DNA from: Planctomycetota bacterium
Lineage (GTDB): Bacteria > Planctomycetota > Phycisphaerae > Phycisphaerales > UBA1924
NCBI GenBank assembly: GCA_017303555.1
Contig: JAFLCN010000030.1
Coordinates: 1-36,052 of the forward strand
Direction of reading: 5' to 3'
DNA length: 36,052 nucleotides
Shown one piece after another: positions 1-7,986 of the stretch. How positions within the stretch are numbered: position 1 is the stretch's first letter; every line of letters begins with the position of its first letter. A program made the translations under genes and the position numbers. A model generated the notes under the pieces. That model saw only the letters and a list, made by a program, of their open reading frames with translations. It was not told the DNA's origin and did no database searches.

Positions 1-12
1 CACAATCTTCAT
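1..12 (-). CDS. 5' end of an unidentified gene leaving the window
   Basis: Only the first four codons are present, read leftward as ATG AAG ATT GTG (Met-Lys-Ile-Val). The start is supported by a good ribosome binding site, AGGAG, eight bases upstream on the minus strand (around 21-25). The gene lies downstream of icd on the same strand, but a strong terminator sits between them, so it probably has its own promoter within 25-150. Too little is visible to name it. The call rests only on the SD-ATG pairing. Confidence 0.4.
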
Positions 13-151
13 CGCCGGTCTCCTGTGCTGGGTGTCTGCTCTGGGCGATCCTCATCGATCAGCCCGCTGGGACTATTGATCCCGTTGCGGCCCCAGCACC
101 GGAGTCGGCTTGCATAGTTTCTCCGTGTTCAATCTCTCCGCATTCCAAAAC

Positions 152-181
152 AAAAAACGCGACCGACTCTCATCGATCGCG
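152..181 (-). terminator. Rho-independent terminator of icd
   Basis: On the minus strand GCGATCGA, loop TGAGAG, TCGGTCGC forms an 8-9 bp stem with one G-T pair, followed directly by a run of six T. It lies about 50 bases after the icd stop codon and separates icd from the gene at the left edge. Confidence 0.8.
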
Positions 182-228
182 CCTTTGGCTCTATTTGAGC
201 ATTATCGCCTTTCGCTTTGAGCTTTGCC

Positions 229-1707
229 TTACCCCATGTGCTTGATCACCGCATCCGCAAACTCCGAGCACTTCACCTTCTTGACGTCAGCATCGCCTTC
301 CGCCTTCATCAAACGCTCGAAGTCGTACGTGACGGTTTTGGCCGAGATCGCGCCGTCCATGCCCTTGATGATGAGATCCGCCGCGTCCGACCAGATCTTG
401 TCGCCGCCGCTGCCCATATACCGCAGCATCATCTCGCCCGACAAAATCACCGAGCCCGGATTCACTTGATCCAGGTTCGCATACTTCGGCGCGGTTCCGT
501 GCGTCGCCTCAAAGATCGCATGCCCCGACACATAGTTGATATTCGCGCCCGGTGCGATGCCGATGCCGCCGATCTGTGCCGCGAGCGCATCCGAAAGGTA
601 ATCGCCGTTCAGGTTCATGCACGCGATGACATCAAAGTCCTTCGGCCGCGTGAGCACCTGCTGCAGCGTGATGTCGGCGATGCTGTCCTTGATCAGGAGC
701 ATCTTCTTCCACTTCCCATCACCATGCGAAGCGCCGATGCCCGCAACCACACCCTCAACCTCCTTGACAATCTTTCCCTTCTGATCCGCCGTCATCATGT
801 CATAACCCGGATCGATCATCTTCGCATTCGCCTCCGCGCTCAGCCCCGGATTCGAATCGCGATTGCCCAGAATCCAAGACTCGCGCTCCGTCACCACCTG
901 CGAGCGGAAGAACTGGACGGCAACCCTGTACCCCCAGTCCTTGAAGGAACCCTCAGTGAACTTCATTATGTTGCCCTTGTGGACAAGCGTCACGCTCTTC
1001 TTCTTTTCCTTCAGCGCAAACGCGATCGCGCTGTGCACCAGCCGCTCGGTCCCCAAATACGAAACCGGCTTGAAGCCAATTCCCACCTGCACCGGATTGT
1101 CGCGCGCCGGCGAACCGATCGCTTGAAGGTCCTTCTGCCAGGCATCACCCGCGGCCTTCGTGCCGAAGCGCACTTTGGCAAAGTCCTTCGGGAAAGTCTG
1201 CTGCAGGAAATCCAAAACCTTCTGCGCCTCCGCGCTCCCCGGAGCCATCTCAATACCTGCGTAGATGTCCTCCGTATTCTCACGAAAGAGGGTCATATCA
1301 CAGTCCTGCGGGCGCTTGACTGGGGATGGGACGCCCTTGAACCAGCGCACGGGGCGGAGGCAGACGTAGAGATCGAGAAGTTGGCGGAGCGCGACGTTGA
1401 GGGAGCGGATGCCGCCGCCGATTGGGGTGGTGAGTGGGCCCTTGATGCCGACGAGGTACTTCTTGAAGTCTTCGATCGTTGCATCGGGGAGCCAGTTGCC
1501 GGTTTTGTTGAAGGCCTTTTCGCCGGCGAGCACTTCGTGCCATTGGATTTTGTACTTGCCGGCGGAGGCCTTGTTCACGGCGGCATCGATCACGCGCACC
1601 GACGCGCGCCAGATATCGGGGCCGGTGCCGTCGCCTTCGATGAAGGGGATGATCGGATTGGCGGGGACGTTGAGTTTGCCGGCGGACATCGTGATCGAAG
1701 AAGGCAT
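229..1707 (-). CDS. icd: NADP-dependent isocitrate dehydrogenase
   Basis: This is the TCA-cycle enzyme that oxidatively decarboxylates isocitrate to 2-oxoglutarate with NADP+ in the cytosol. The 492-residue product keeps the E. coli-type motifs: IEGDGTGPDIW near the N-terminus, SLNVALRQLLDLYVCLRPVR, TLFRENTEDIYAGIE, the active-site stretch CMNLNGDYLSDALAAQIGGIGIAPGANI, and HGTAPKYANLDQVNPGSVIL. The Lys-Tyr of GTAPKYA and the Arg of TYDFERLM match the residues that bind the 2'-phosphate of NADP in E. coli Icd, so NADP use is likely. It is about 75 residues longer than E. coli Icd, mainly through an insert after QVVTERESW (rich in Gly/Asn/Lys), like the longer cyanobacterial enzymes. The start is supported by TTGGAG nine bases upstream; an internal Met at residue 8 is an alternative. 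It ends at a strong terminator (152-181). Confidence 0.97.
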   Translation of the reverse strand: MPSSITMSAGKLNVPANPIIPFIEGDGTGPDIWRASVRVIDAAVNKASAGKYKIQWHEVLAGEKAFNKTGNWLPDATIEDFKKYLVGIKGPLTTPIGGGIRSLNVALRQLLDLYVCLRPVRWFKGVPSPVKRPQDCDMTLFRENTEDIYAGIEMAPGSAEAQKVLDFLQQTFPKDFAKVRFGTKAAGDAWQKDLQAIGSPARDNPVQVGIGFKPVSYLGTERLVHSAIAFALKEKKKSVTLVHKGNIMKFTEGSFKDWGYRVAVQFFRSQVVTERESWILGNRDSNPGLSAEANAKMIDPGYDMMTADQKGKIVKEVEGVVAGIGASHGDGKWKKMLLIKDSIADITLQQVLTRPKDFDVIACMNLNGDYLSDALAAQIGGIGIAPGANINYVSGHAIFEATHGTAPKYANLDQVNPGSVILSGEMMLRYMGSGGDKIWSDAADLIIKGMDGAISAKTVTYDFERLMKAEGDADVKKVKCSEFADAVIKHMG

Positions 1708-1837
1708 GTTCGGAACTCCAAGGGTTCAACGGTCTGTGGGCCCGGGGGCCCAAAATAGAAGAGCAGGGGGAAAGGTTAGCCGGAACGCAGGCCGCGCGGC
1801 TGTGGTGGAAAGGCCGGATGGGAACGCCGCAGGGCCC

Positions 1838-1881
1838 AAAAAGGACCGAACGACCGGAGGCTCGCCGCCTCCCGTCGTTCG
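1838..1881 (-). terminator. Rho-independent terminator after the HAF-repeat gene
   Basis: A 15-bp stem (CGAACGACcGGAGGC at 1847-1861 with GCCTCCcGTCGTTCG at 1867-1881, one C-C mismatch, loop TCGCC) is followed on the minus strand by GTCC and five T. It lies 56 bases past the stop of the minus-strand gene at 1937-3199 and fits as its terminator. Confidence 0.75.
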
Positions 1882-1936
1882 CCTTTCAACCGGCGCGCCG
1901 GTTGGCGCGCTCGGGGTCGACCAATCGCCGGTCCGA

Positions 1937-3199
1937 TCAGTCGCACAGCAGGGTGTCGTACGCAGTGACGAACAGCACGAAATCCGCATCATCCACGGCG
2001 CCATCGCGGTTGATGTCGCTGGGGCAGGCAGCGGGCATATCCGGATCGGAGCAATCAAACAGGTCGTACGCGCCGGCAAAGGAAACGAAATCGGCGTCAT
2101 TCACAGTGCGATCAAAGTTGAAATCAGCGGGGCAGAATGTCGGCGCGTTGTTCAGGTCGAGATACCAAAAGGAACCCGCAATACCCGCGAAGGTGCTGGC
2201 GTCGGCGTTCATGCACAGAACGGTGCCGCAGCCGCCAGCGCCGAATTCGATATCGCGCGAGACCAGGAACGACTCAAAGTCCTGCACCCCTGTCTCCACA
2301 GTCCAGTGATACGAGTGCTCGTCAACAGAGAACACGATGGTCCGCTCATCCGTGCTCACGCCGGCGAGGGTGAGATAGGCGTTCGGGTTTGCGTTTCGCG
2401 GCACAGAGCAAACGACCTCGGCCGCACCCGCAGCGTTGCCCGCAGTGGCCTGCGCGCGATCCCATCGCACTACCACTTCGGATTCCGGCGTGCGTGCGAT
2501 CGCGTACACACGCATTCCATCCGCGCTGACCACGACATCCTCGCCGCCGAACGTCATGCCCGGCAAGGGCGCGAGCGCCGCCAGTCCGCCAGCGCGGGTC
2601 CAGAGCCGGAAGCCCTGAAGGTTGTATGCGTAGTACGCCACAACCGATCCATCGGAAGAAACCGCGGCGACCCTCGGGCTGTCGTTCTCGATCAGTTCAT
2701 TGGTGACGCCGTTCCAGATGAACACGCCGTAGCGTGCGCTGTTGTCCGACCAGACCATCGTCGAGCCATCGGGCGTGAGGGCGATGCCTTGGCCAGACCA
2801 TGTCTGTGCGAGCGGATTCGTGGCGGTTGCTTCGCGGACGTCCCAAACGCATGCGCCGGAATGGGGGTCGGAACGTGTTGCGAACGCGCTGCCCGCGATT
2901 TTGTTCCCGTCCGCGCTGATCGCGTGCCGCCCCGGCTGGAACCAGGCGTAGCCGACTTGCGAAAAGCCCGCGCCGTCGCGCCAAAGCTGACCGGTCGGAC
3001 CCGAGGAGTACGGCCAGCCGGAATACCCGGGGAAGGCACCCGAAACGGCCGAGCCGTCCGCGCTGATGCCCGCAGGAATGAAATCGGTCGGATAGCCCGG
3101 GCGGAGCGCTGTGCCGCTCGCGAGTGCGGGCTGCGCCGCGAGTGCGCCAAGGCAGATTCCCAGGAAGGCGGATTGTGCATGGGTGGTGCGGATCTTCAT
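1937..3199 (-). CDS. Exported HAF-repeat protein with dockerin-like C-terminus
   Basis: The 420-residue product starts with a signal peptide (MKIRTTHAQSAFLGICLGALAAQPALASG). The body is built of repeats with an 'ISADGS.V.G' core (ISADGSAVSG, ISADGNKIAG, VSADGMRVYA, VSTDERTIVF), the pattern of HAF-family extracellular repeats, which probably fold as a beta-propeller. The last ~65 residues hold two EF-hand-like units, CPADFNFDRTVNDADFVSF and CPSDINRDGAVDDADFVLF, each followed by an AYD motif and a Cys: the dockerin-like tail typical of Phycisphaerales secreted proteins. The frame is open 48 codons upstream, but Met at 3199 is chosen because GGAG lies eight bases before it and the signal peptide begins there. 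Its paralogue is at 4024-5319, on the other strand. Enzymatic function is unknown; surface display through the tail is inferred. Confidence 0.85.
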   Translation of the reverse strand: MKIRTTHAQSAFLGICLGALAAQPALASGTALRPGYPTDFIPAGISADGSAVSGAFPGYSGWPYSSGPTGQLWRDGAGFSQVGYAWFQPGRHAISADGNKIAGSAFATRSDPHSGACVWDVREATATNPLAQTWSGQGIALTPDGSTMVWSDNSARYGVFIWNGVTNELIENDSPRVAAVSSDGSVVAYYAYNLQGFRLWTRAGGLAALAPLPGMTFGGEDVVVSADGMRVYAIARTPESEVVVRWDRAQATAGNAAGAAEVVCSVPRNANPNAYLTLAGVSTDERTIVFSVDEHSYHWTVETGVQDFESFLVSRDIEFGAGGCGTVLCMNADASTFAGIAGSFWYLDLNNAPTFCPADFNFDRTVNDADFVSFAGAYDLFDCSDPDMPAACPSDINRDGAVDDADFVLFVTAYDTLLCD

Positions 3200-3484
3200 G
3201 GCTCGGGCTCCAATTGCGGGCCGGCTTGGCCCGCCAAACTCCGGGCGAGAAGTCGGGCGGGGGAGCGCAAGCGAAATCGAGAAAAATAACCGGCACCCCG
3301 GACGCGCAGCTCCTGGGGCCTGTTTCGCCGAAGCCGGAAGCAACGGCGGCGTCCGACCAGCTTCGGTGTCCCTGATGCTCGACCCCGCAGACCTGCACTT
3401 CTATTGATGCGAGACAACGCATCGTCTGTCGTCACGCTCGCGGCCTTTCGAGCGCGGGCTTGCCGCGCTTGGCTCGAATGCGGT

Positions 3485-3763
3485 TCATCCCGTCAACACG
3501 CTTTCGAACGAAAGGAACCACTTCAGCAACCGCCGCTTCCCCGGGAAATTCGCAAACACAATCCCTGTCAGCAGCACAACCGCGCCCGGGCCGGGCATGA
3601 GCAGCATCGCAAGGCCAGCCGCGATCAGCACCCAGCCCGGGATGTTCAGCCAGAGCGAAGGCTTCTGATTGCGCGTGAAAAATTTCTTCGGCAGCCGCGC
3701 GACTACGCCCGGCGCAGCCAGAATCCCGGCGATGCCCAGCACGATCGAAAGCCCGATGTTCAC
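3485..3763 (-). CDS. Small PGPGW-type membrane protein, probably frameshifted at its C-terminus
   Basis: The 92-residue product has a first membrane segment (IGLSIVLGIAGILAAPGVVA), a basic loop (RLPKKFFTRNQK) and a second hydrophobic stretch (NIPGWVLIAAGLAMLLMPGPGAVVLLTGIVFA) containing the PGPG motif of the 'putative transmembrane protein (PGPGW)' family. Function is unknown. The start is GTG without a Shine-Dalgarno sequence; an in-frame TAG lies shortly upstream. The frame stops at FLSFESVLTG, but the overlapping reading frame continues as FVRKRVDGMNRIRAKRGKPALERPRA to a stop at 3432, and that basic 'N.IR...GKP.L' tail resembles the usual end of this family. A single-base shift near 3515-3525, real or a sequencing error, would rejoin them. 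Confidence 0.65.
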   Translation of the reverse strand: MNIGLSIVLGIAGILAAPGVVARLPKKFFTRNQKPSLWLNIPGWVLIAAGLAMLLMPGPGAVVLLTGIVFANFPGKRRLLKWFLSFESVLTG

Positions 3764-4023
3764 GAGAAGGGTTGGGTGTTGTTGGAGCTATTCGAGCAAC
3801 TATCCCGATCCTGCGAAAATACGTCCGTGGCCTTTCCACGCAACCATCTGCGCAACCGGCCGCGCGACCCGCCGTGAATTTTCTCGCGCATCCCCGCCCA
3901 GCACCAGTGAAAACCGCTTTATCCGCCATCCGCCCTCCGACATTCCACGATCCGCAATTCGAACTCTCTCCTCCTTCCTGTACACTCCAGTTCACGCACC
4001 GTGCCGGGGAAGGGGTCCAAGAC

Positions 4024-5319
4024 ATGTCGAACTCATCCGTCTCTTCGTTCTCCAAGCAGCAAGTCGGAGCGCTCCTCTCCGCCGCGCTTTACACAGCGTC
4101 CGCCCACGCCATCACTATCCGCTTCGAAGCTGTCCCCGCCTTGCCCAACTCCAGCGGATACTCCGTCTCCGGCATGAGCGCCGATGGCTCCACTTTCTTC
4201 GGCCAGCTCACGCTCGCATCCCAGTCCAACGCCTTCCGCTGGACCCGCGCCGGCGGCTATCAAACCCTCGGCATCTTTTTCGATCACACCTCCTCCAATG
4301 CGACCGGCTCTTCCGCCGATGGCACGATCATCCTCGGCAATTGCTATCACACGCTCAGCATGGGCCGAAAGTACAGCGACGCCTTCCTCTGGACGCCCGG
4401 CGGCGGCCAGGTCAAAATCACTATGCACGGCGCGCCGAGTTGGGATGACACCACCGTTTATCCCACGCAGCTCAGCGCCGATGGTTCCTTCTTCGTCGGC
4501 TACACGATCCCCGCCGCCGTCTTCGGCGAGGACTATTCCCGCGCCTTCCTGCGCAACAACACGACCGGCGCCATGACCTACCCCGATCCCGCGCCGACGT
4601 ACGACTGGAATCACTCCTTTGCCGCGAGCGCCGATGGCTCGATCATCGTCGGCGATCAGAAGCAGCCGACGGATCTCGCCGCCCGCTGGGTCGGGGGAAT
4701 CGCGCAATCCCTCGGCAAGCTTTCCGGCGATAGCACATCCTCCGCAAGACTCTGCAGCGCCGACGGTTCCGTCATCGTCGGCGAAAGCTACGGTTCCGGC
4801 GGCTCGCGCAAAGCCTTCCGCTGGAAATCCTCCGGCATGGTCCAGCTCTCGCCTCTCGCCGGTCAAACCGGCGCGACTGCTAAGTGCATGAGCGCCGACG
4901 GAACCTTTATCGCCGGCACCTGCAACGACCGCGCGCTCTTCTGGAAAAACTCAACCACCCCGACCGAGCTCAAGCCCTACCTCGCCTCGCGAGGCGTAGA
5001 CGTCAGCGCCTGGTCTTCCATCACCACCATCAACGGCGTCAGCGCCGACGGCAACAAACTCGTCGGCATCGGCTTTCGAAATGGCGTCCGCACAGTCTGG
5101 CTCGCCGACCTCGATTACCAGTGCCACGCCGACCTCGATCTCAACTCCCTCGTCGAAGATACCGACTTCGTCCTCTTCGCCTCCGCCTACGAAACCTTCG
5201 ACTGCGCCGACCCCGCCATGCCCATCGCCTGCCCGGCGGATCTGAACGGTGATCATTTTGTGGATGATGCGGACTTCGTGGTGTTTGCGGCGGCGTATGA
5301 CGAGTTGGCGTGTCCGTGA
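4024..5319 (+). CDS. Exported HAF-repeat protein with dockerin-like C-terminus (paralogue)
   Basis: The 431-residue product has an N-terminal export signal (SKQQVGALLSAALYTASAHA) and seven evenly spaced 'SADG' units: MSADGSTFFG, SSADGTIILG, LSADGSFFVG, ASADGSIIVG, CSADGSVIVG, MSADGTFIAG and VSADGNKLVG. This is the HAF-type extracellular repeat, consistent with a seven-bladed propeller. The C-terminus has two EF-hand-like units, CHADLDLNSLVEDTDFVLFA and CPADLNGDHFVDDADFVVFA, each with an AYE/AYD and a Cys, matching the tail of the gene at 1937-3199. The frame is open further upstream; ATG at 4024 is chosen because GAAGGGG precedes it and the signal peptide begins there. The two paralogues are divergent with the PGPGW-type gene between them. 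Binding partner or substrate cannot be told. Confidence 0.85.
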   Translation: MSNSSVSSFSKQQVGALLSAALYTASAHAITIRFEAVPALPNSSGYSVSGMSADGSTFFGQLTLASQSNAFRWTRAGGYQTLGIFFDHTSSNATGSSADGTIILGNCYHTLSMGRKYSDAFLWTPGGGQVKITMHGAPSWDDTTVYPTQLSADGSFFVGYTIPAAVFGEDYSRAFLRNNTTGAMTYPDPAPTYDWNHSFAASADGSIIVGDQKQPTDLAARWVGGIAQSLGKLSGDSTSSARLCSADGSVIVGESYGSGGSRKAFRWKSSGMVQLSPLAGQTGATAKCMSADGTFIAGTCNDRALFWKNSTTPTELKPYLASRGVDVSAWSSITTINGVSADGNKLVGIGFRNGVRTVWLADLDYQCHADLDLNSLVEDTDFVLFASAYETFDCADPAMPIACPADLNGDHFVDDADFVVFAAAYDELACP

Positions 5320-5473
5320 GGGTGGGTTTAACCAAAGCCTGCGACCGCAGCTCACGGCTTCGAAACAGACATGCTTGAGACTCGGAGCTCGTCTAGAGAT
5401 CTGGGCCCGGGCCACGATCTTCGACGGTCTTCATGGAAGTGGCATGGCGAGTGGTTCCACCGGCCAGGTTGAT

Positions 5474-6310
5474 TCAGCGGTCGCGGCCCAGAATGCCGCC
5501 CTCGGTCTCCGCGATCGGCATCCCGTTCGGTTCCTTTGTCGGGGGGCGGATCATCGAATAGCCCCATCCGTTGCTCGTACCTTTGTTCAGACTTGCCATC
5601 GACTCGCTGGCTGCACTCAGATCAGACCAGCAGATTGCGGTGCGAACGTTGAGCAGGCAGCAGGCGGGCGCACCTTCGGGATAGCCCGAATATCCGTACA
5701 CCGTGCTTTGCCATAGCAAACCCTTCTGGCTGGGAAATGCGATGGAAGTCAGCGGCTGCGGCGACCATTGTCGCGGCCCAATCTGGCCCTCCCATGTCCA
5801 GAACGCAGGCTCGGTATAGAGCGTGTACGACAGCGGGAAGTCTGAATAGGCCGGTGTTGGAACTCCTCCGACAGTAAATTCCTTACTTTCTGGTGTTCGA
5901 CCTCCAGGGGCGATCAGATTGGAAATCGGAAGTGGGTCAAGAAGTAAGTGGTACATCTCGGCATTTGACCACCACGAACCGCGGACCTTGTTGCTTTGGA
6001 AGTCGATAACGACCCAGGGTGCTCCAACCGACGGGTTTGCAAAAACCGGGGGGAAAAAAACCGGTGGAAGATCTTTGGAAGAATTGCTGTATGCGGCGAC
6101 CAAAGCCCCGAGCTGCCGGGCATTTGACAGTGCCTTGATGGAGAGAGCCCGTTGGCGAGTGCCCGACAGAACCGGGAGTACGAGTGCCAGCAGGATCGCT
6201 AGGACTCCGAGGCAAATCAGAACTTCCACAATTGTAAAGCCATTGGCGCAAAGAATTTGGAGGCGAACCGGATTCCAATCTTCCGAAGGCGGCCGGGGTT
6301 GTTTGCTCAC
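5474..6310 (-). CDS. Prepilin-type N-terminal cleavage/methylation domain protein
   Basis: Residues 24-45 read G-FTIVEVLICLGVLAILLALVLP: a type IV prepilin signal, with cleavage after Gly24 and Glu at +5, followed by the hydrophobic stalk helix. The mature part (SGTRQRALSIKALSNARQLGALVAAYSN...) resembles the N-terminal helix of DUF1559-like planctomycete pseudopilins, which assemble into type II secretion or pilus-like fibres. The C-terminal two thirds are Trp/Tyr/Pro-rich with no motif I recognise. The start is uncertain: the frame is open to an ATG at 6460, but that would run into the divergent gene. GTG at 6310 gives a 24-residue leader of normal length and avoids the overlap. Neither candidate is decisive. 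Confidence 0.75.
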   Translation of the reverse strand: MSKQPRPPSEDWNPVRLQILCANGFTIVEVLICLGVLAILLALVLPVLSGTRQRALSIKALSNARQLGALVAAYSNSSKDLPPVFFPPVFANPSVGAPWVVIDFQSNKVRGSWWSNAEMYHLLLDPLPISNLIAPGGRTPESKEFTVGGVPTPAYSDFPLSYTLYTEPAFWTWEGQIGPRQWSPQPLTSIAFPSQKGLLWQSTVYGYSGYPEGAPACCLLNVRTAICWSDLSAASESMASLNKGTSNGWGYSMIRPPTKEPNGMPIAETEGGILGRDR

Positions 6311-6359
6311 TGCAAACGGCAATCGAATTGAAAAATCTCTATTCAAAGCGGATTTCTTG

Positions 6360-6387
6360 TTGCGAGCTAGAAAAAAAACGGTACCCT
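6360..6387 (+). promoter_or_regulatory. Candidate promoter of the Cys-rich/MauE cassette
   Basis: TTGCGA (6360-6365), a 16-base spacer with a run of eight A, then TACCCT (6382-6387), 26 bases ahead of the ATG at 6414. The gap is small, AT-rich for this genome and divergent, so a promoter is expected here. A strong AGGAGAA ribosome binding site follows at 6401-6407. Confidence 0.4.
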
Positions 6388-6413
6388 GAATGCGCTCGCA
6401 AGGAGAATCAACT

Positions 6414-6863
6414 ATGTCCAAGTGGCGTGTTCCAGGATTTGCAATTTGGTGGTGCAGCATGTTGTTCCTCGTCGCCCTCGCCCCTACGTACGGCCAAGAT
6501 CATATGCCAACGCCGTGCATGGACGATGAAGGCAACCCCAATCCGGACTGCGACACACACGCCTATCTAGATCCTAATAAGACGTTTTGGGATCAGGAAC
6601 CTGATTCGCACTGTCTCGGCAGTTGCACCCCTGTGAATGGCGGACAGATTTCTGTCTGTGTGAACGTGCCCGGAGGTGGCGCTTCCTACAAAAACCCCAA
6701 CAACACCACCGTGCAGGTAAGCTGTTACAAAGGTGTGCAGGAGACAAACGAGGAAGGACAACCGATCTGTGTGATGGATCTCAACACAAATCCAAAGATC
6801 ACCTACGTTCCAACGTGCTATGGCAGCGGTGTTTGCCAAGGGGCTGCCTGTGTTCCGAGGTAG
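6414..6863 (+). CDS. Cysteine-rich secreted protein of unknown function
   Basis: The 149-residue product has a signal peptide (MSKWRVPGFAIWWCSMLFLVALAPTYG) and a mature part with ten cysteines: PTPC, PDC, HCLGSC, VCV, SCY, ICV and the C-terminal cluster TCYGSGVCQGAACVPR. The even number and spacing suggest disulfide bonds in a small exported protein. AGGAGAA eight bases before the ATG fixes the start. The next gene begins two bases after its stop, and the third gene overlaps the second, so the three are almost certainly one transcript. The MauE-like third gene fits a role in envelope thiol chemistry, which would suit this Cys-rich partner; that link is inference. I do not recognise the family. 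Confidence 0.75.
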   Translation: MSKWRVPGFAIWWCSMLFLVALAPTYGQDHMPTPCMDDEGNPNPDCDTHAYLDPNKTFWDQEPDSHCLGSCTPVNGGQISVCVNVPGGGASYKNPNNTTVQVSCYKGVQETNEEGQPICVMDLNTNPKITYVPTCYGSGVCQGAACVPR

Positions 6864-6864
6864 A

Positions 6865-7986
6865 GTGCGAACTGTCGCGAAAATTTTGTCCATGGTACTG
6901 TTCGGAGTCGATTCCGTGGCTTCCGGGATTGCCACGGCCGACCGGCAAGTCACCCCGGAGGCAGTGATTTCGACTATGCGGGCCGCGTACTCGGCATTCG
7001 ACACGGGTTGTCGAATCGAACTCGGCTGGTCGGTGTTCACGGCGGGATCGCGTTTGAAATCAGCGCCGGAAGGCGTTCGGATTGACTTGCAGCCGTTTGA
7101 GATGCCGTATCGCGATCCCGCGAGCGGGGCAGAATGGTGGCTGGAAGAGCGGGGGAAAGGGGTTTACCAGTACCCACGGTTTGTACGAATCGAGACGCAG
7201 TCGGCTGTGACGCCGAAAAATTCCCCATTGAAAGACGAATGGAACGTCTTAATTCGCAATGAGACGGAGTTCTTTGAGCACACGCTGTTGACGCTCACGC
7301 CCGTTCAATTGCATGAGAAAAACCCGGATCTGTCGCTCGACCAGTTCGATTTCATCCGCACCGACGCCGCTTTTTGCCCCGCTTTCATGTGTGAGATACT
7401 CCTCCGCTGGTTTGACTCCCATAAGTCCGAGATTCAAGTCGAGCAGGACGAGGCTTCCTCCATCTTCGTTCTCGCGACAAAATTAAGATCAGTTCGGGTA
7501 GCCATCGATCGGCAAACTGGAATGTTGCGGACGGTTCGCTACCGGTTGCTCTCGGGCAAGGAGGCGGTCTTCATCTATTCCGGCGAATTGGAGAAGGACT
7601 TCTATCCAGCTCCGCAACCCCGAGTGCTCCAGAGGTTCTTTGTCGAGCCGGAGGCAGAGGTTCCGGCGGCTATGCACGCGATCGTGTTCTATTCGGCGAA
7701 GAAGCTGCGATCGGAGGACGACTCGCTCTTCAGGTGGCAGTCGCTGGCCGCCCAGTCGGCGATCAAACCCAACGGCGATGTCGTTCTGCGGGACGGCTCC
7801 ATCAACAAGGAAGCATCGGAGGCCGAGCGTGCGCGCCGGAAGATCGTTGCGACGCGGCCTCCCAGCGGGAATCCTCCCCGGGATCCAACAGCCCCCTCAC
7901 CCGCAACTCGATGGATGCTCGTAGGAGGCATCTCCGCGCTGATTGTCGGATTCATCTTCTGGCTGCGTACGCGGCGGATTGCATGA
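6865..7986 (+). CDS. Exported protein with C-terminal membrane anchor, unknown function
   Basis: The 373-residue product begins with a signal peptide (MRTVAKILSMVLFGVDSVASGIATA, cut before DRQ) and ends with one transmembrane helix (WMLVGGISALIVGFIFWL) followed by RTRR, so the body (~residues 26-345) should face the periplasm or exterior. GTG at 6865 is chosen: GAGG lies five bases upstream, it directly follows the previous stop, and the signal peptide starts there; the frame is open upstream to 6820. The body has two Cys close together (AAFCPAFMCEIL) and a strand-rich part (VRVAIDRQTGMLRTVRYRLL) that could be a lipoprotein-carrier-like beta sheet, but no family is clear. A Pro-rich linker (RPPSGNPPRDPTAPSP) precedes the anchor. 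It overlaps the MauE-like gene by ATGA. Confidence 0.7.
   Translation: MRTVAKILSMVLFGVDSVASGIATADRQVTPEAVISTMRAAYSAFDTGCRIELGWSVFTAGSRLKSAPEGVRIDLQPFEMPYRDPASGAEWWLEERGKGVYQYPRFVRIETQSAVTPKNSPLKDEWNVLIRNETEFFEHTLLTLTPVQLHEKNPDLSLDQFDFIRTDAAFCPAFMCEILLRWFDSHKSEIQVEQDEASSIFVLATKLRSVRVAIDRQTGMLRTVRYRLLSGKEAVFIYSGELEKDFYPAPQPRVLQRFFVEPEAEVPAAMHAIVFYSAKKLRSEDDSLFRWQSLAAQSAIKPNGDVVLRDGSINKEASEAERARRKIVATRPPSGNPPRDPTAPSPATRWMLVGGISALIVGFIFWLRTRRIA

Noticed and set aside
217..1758. A long open frame (513 codons) on the plus strand opposite icd
   Set aside because: It is the mirror of a certain gene, has an Arg/His/Leu-rich product without motif, and no ribosome binding site. High GC leaves opposite frames open.
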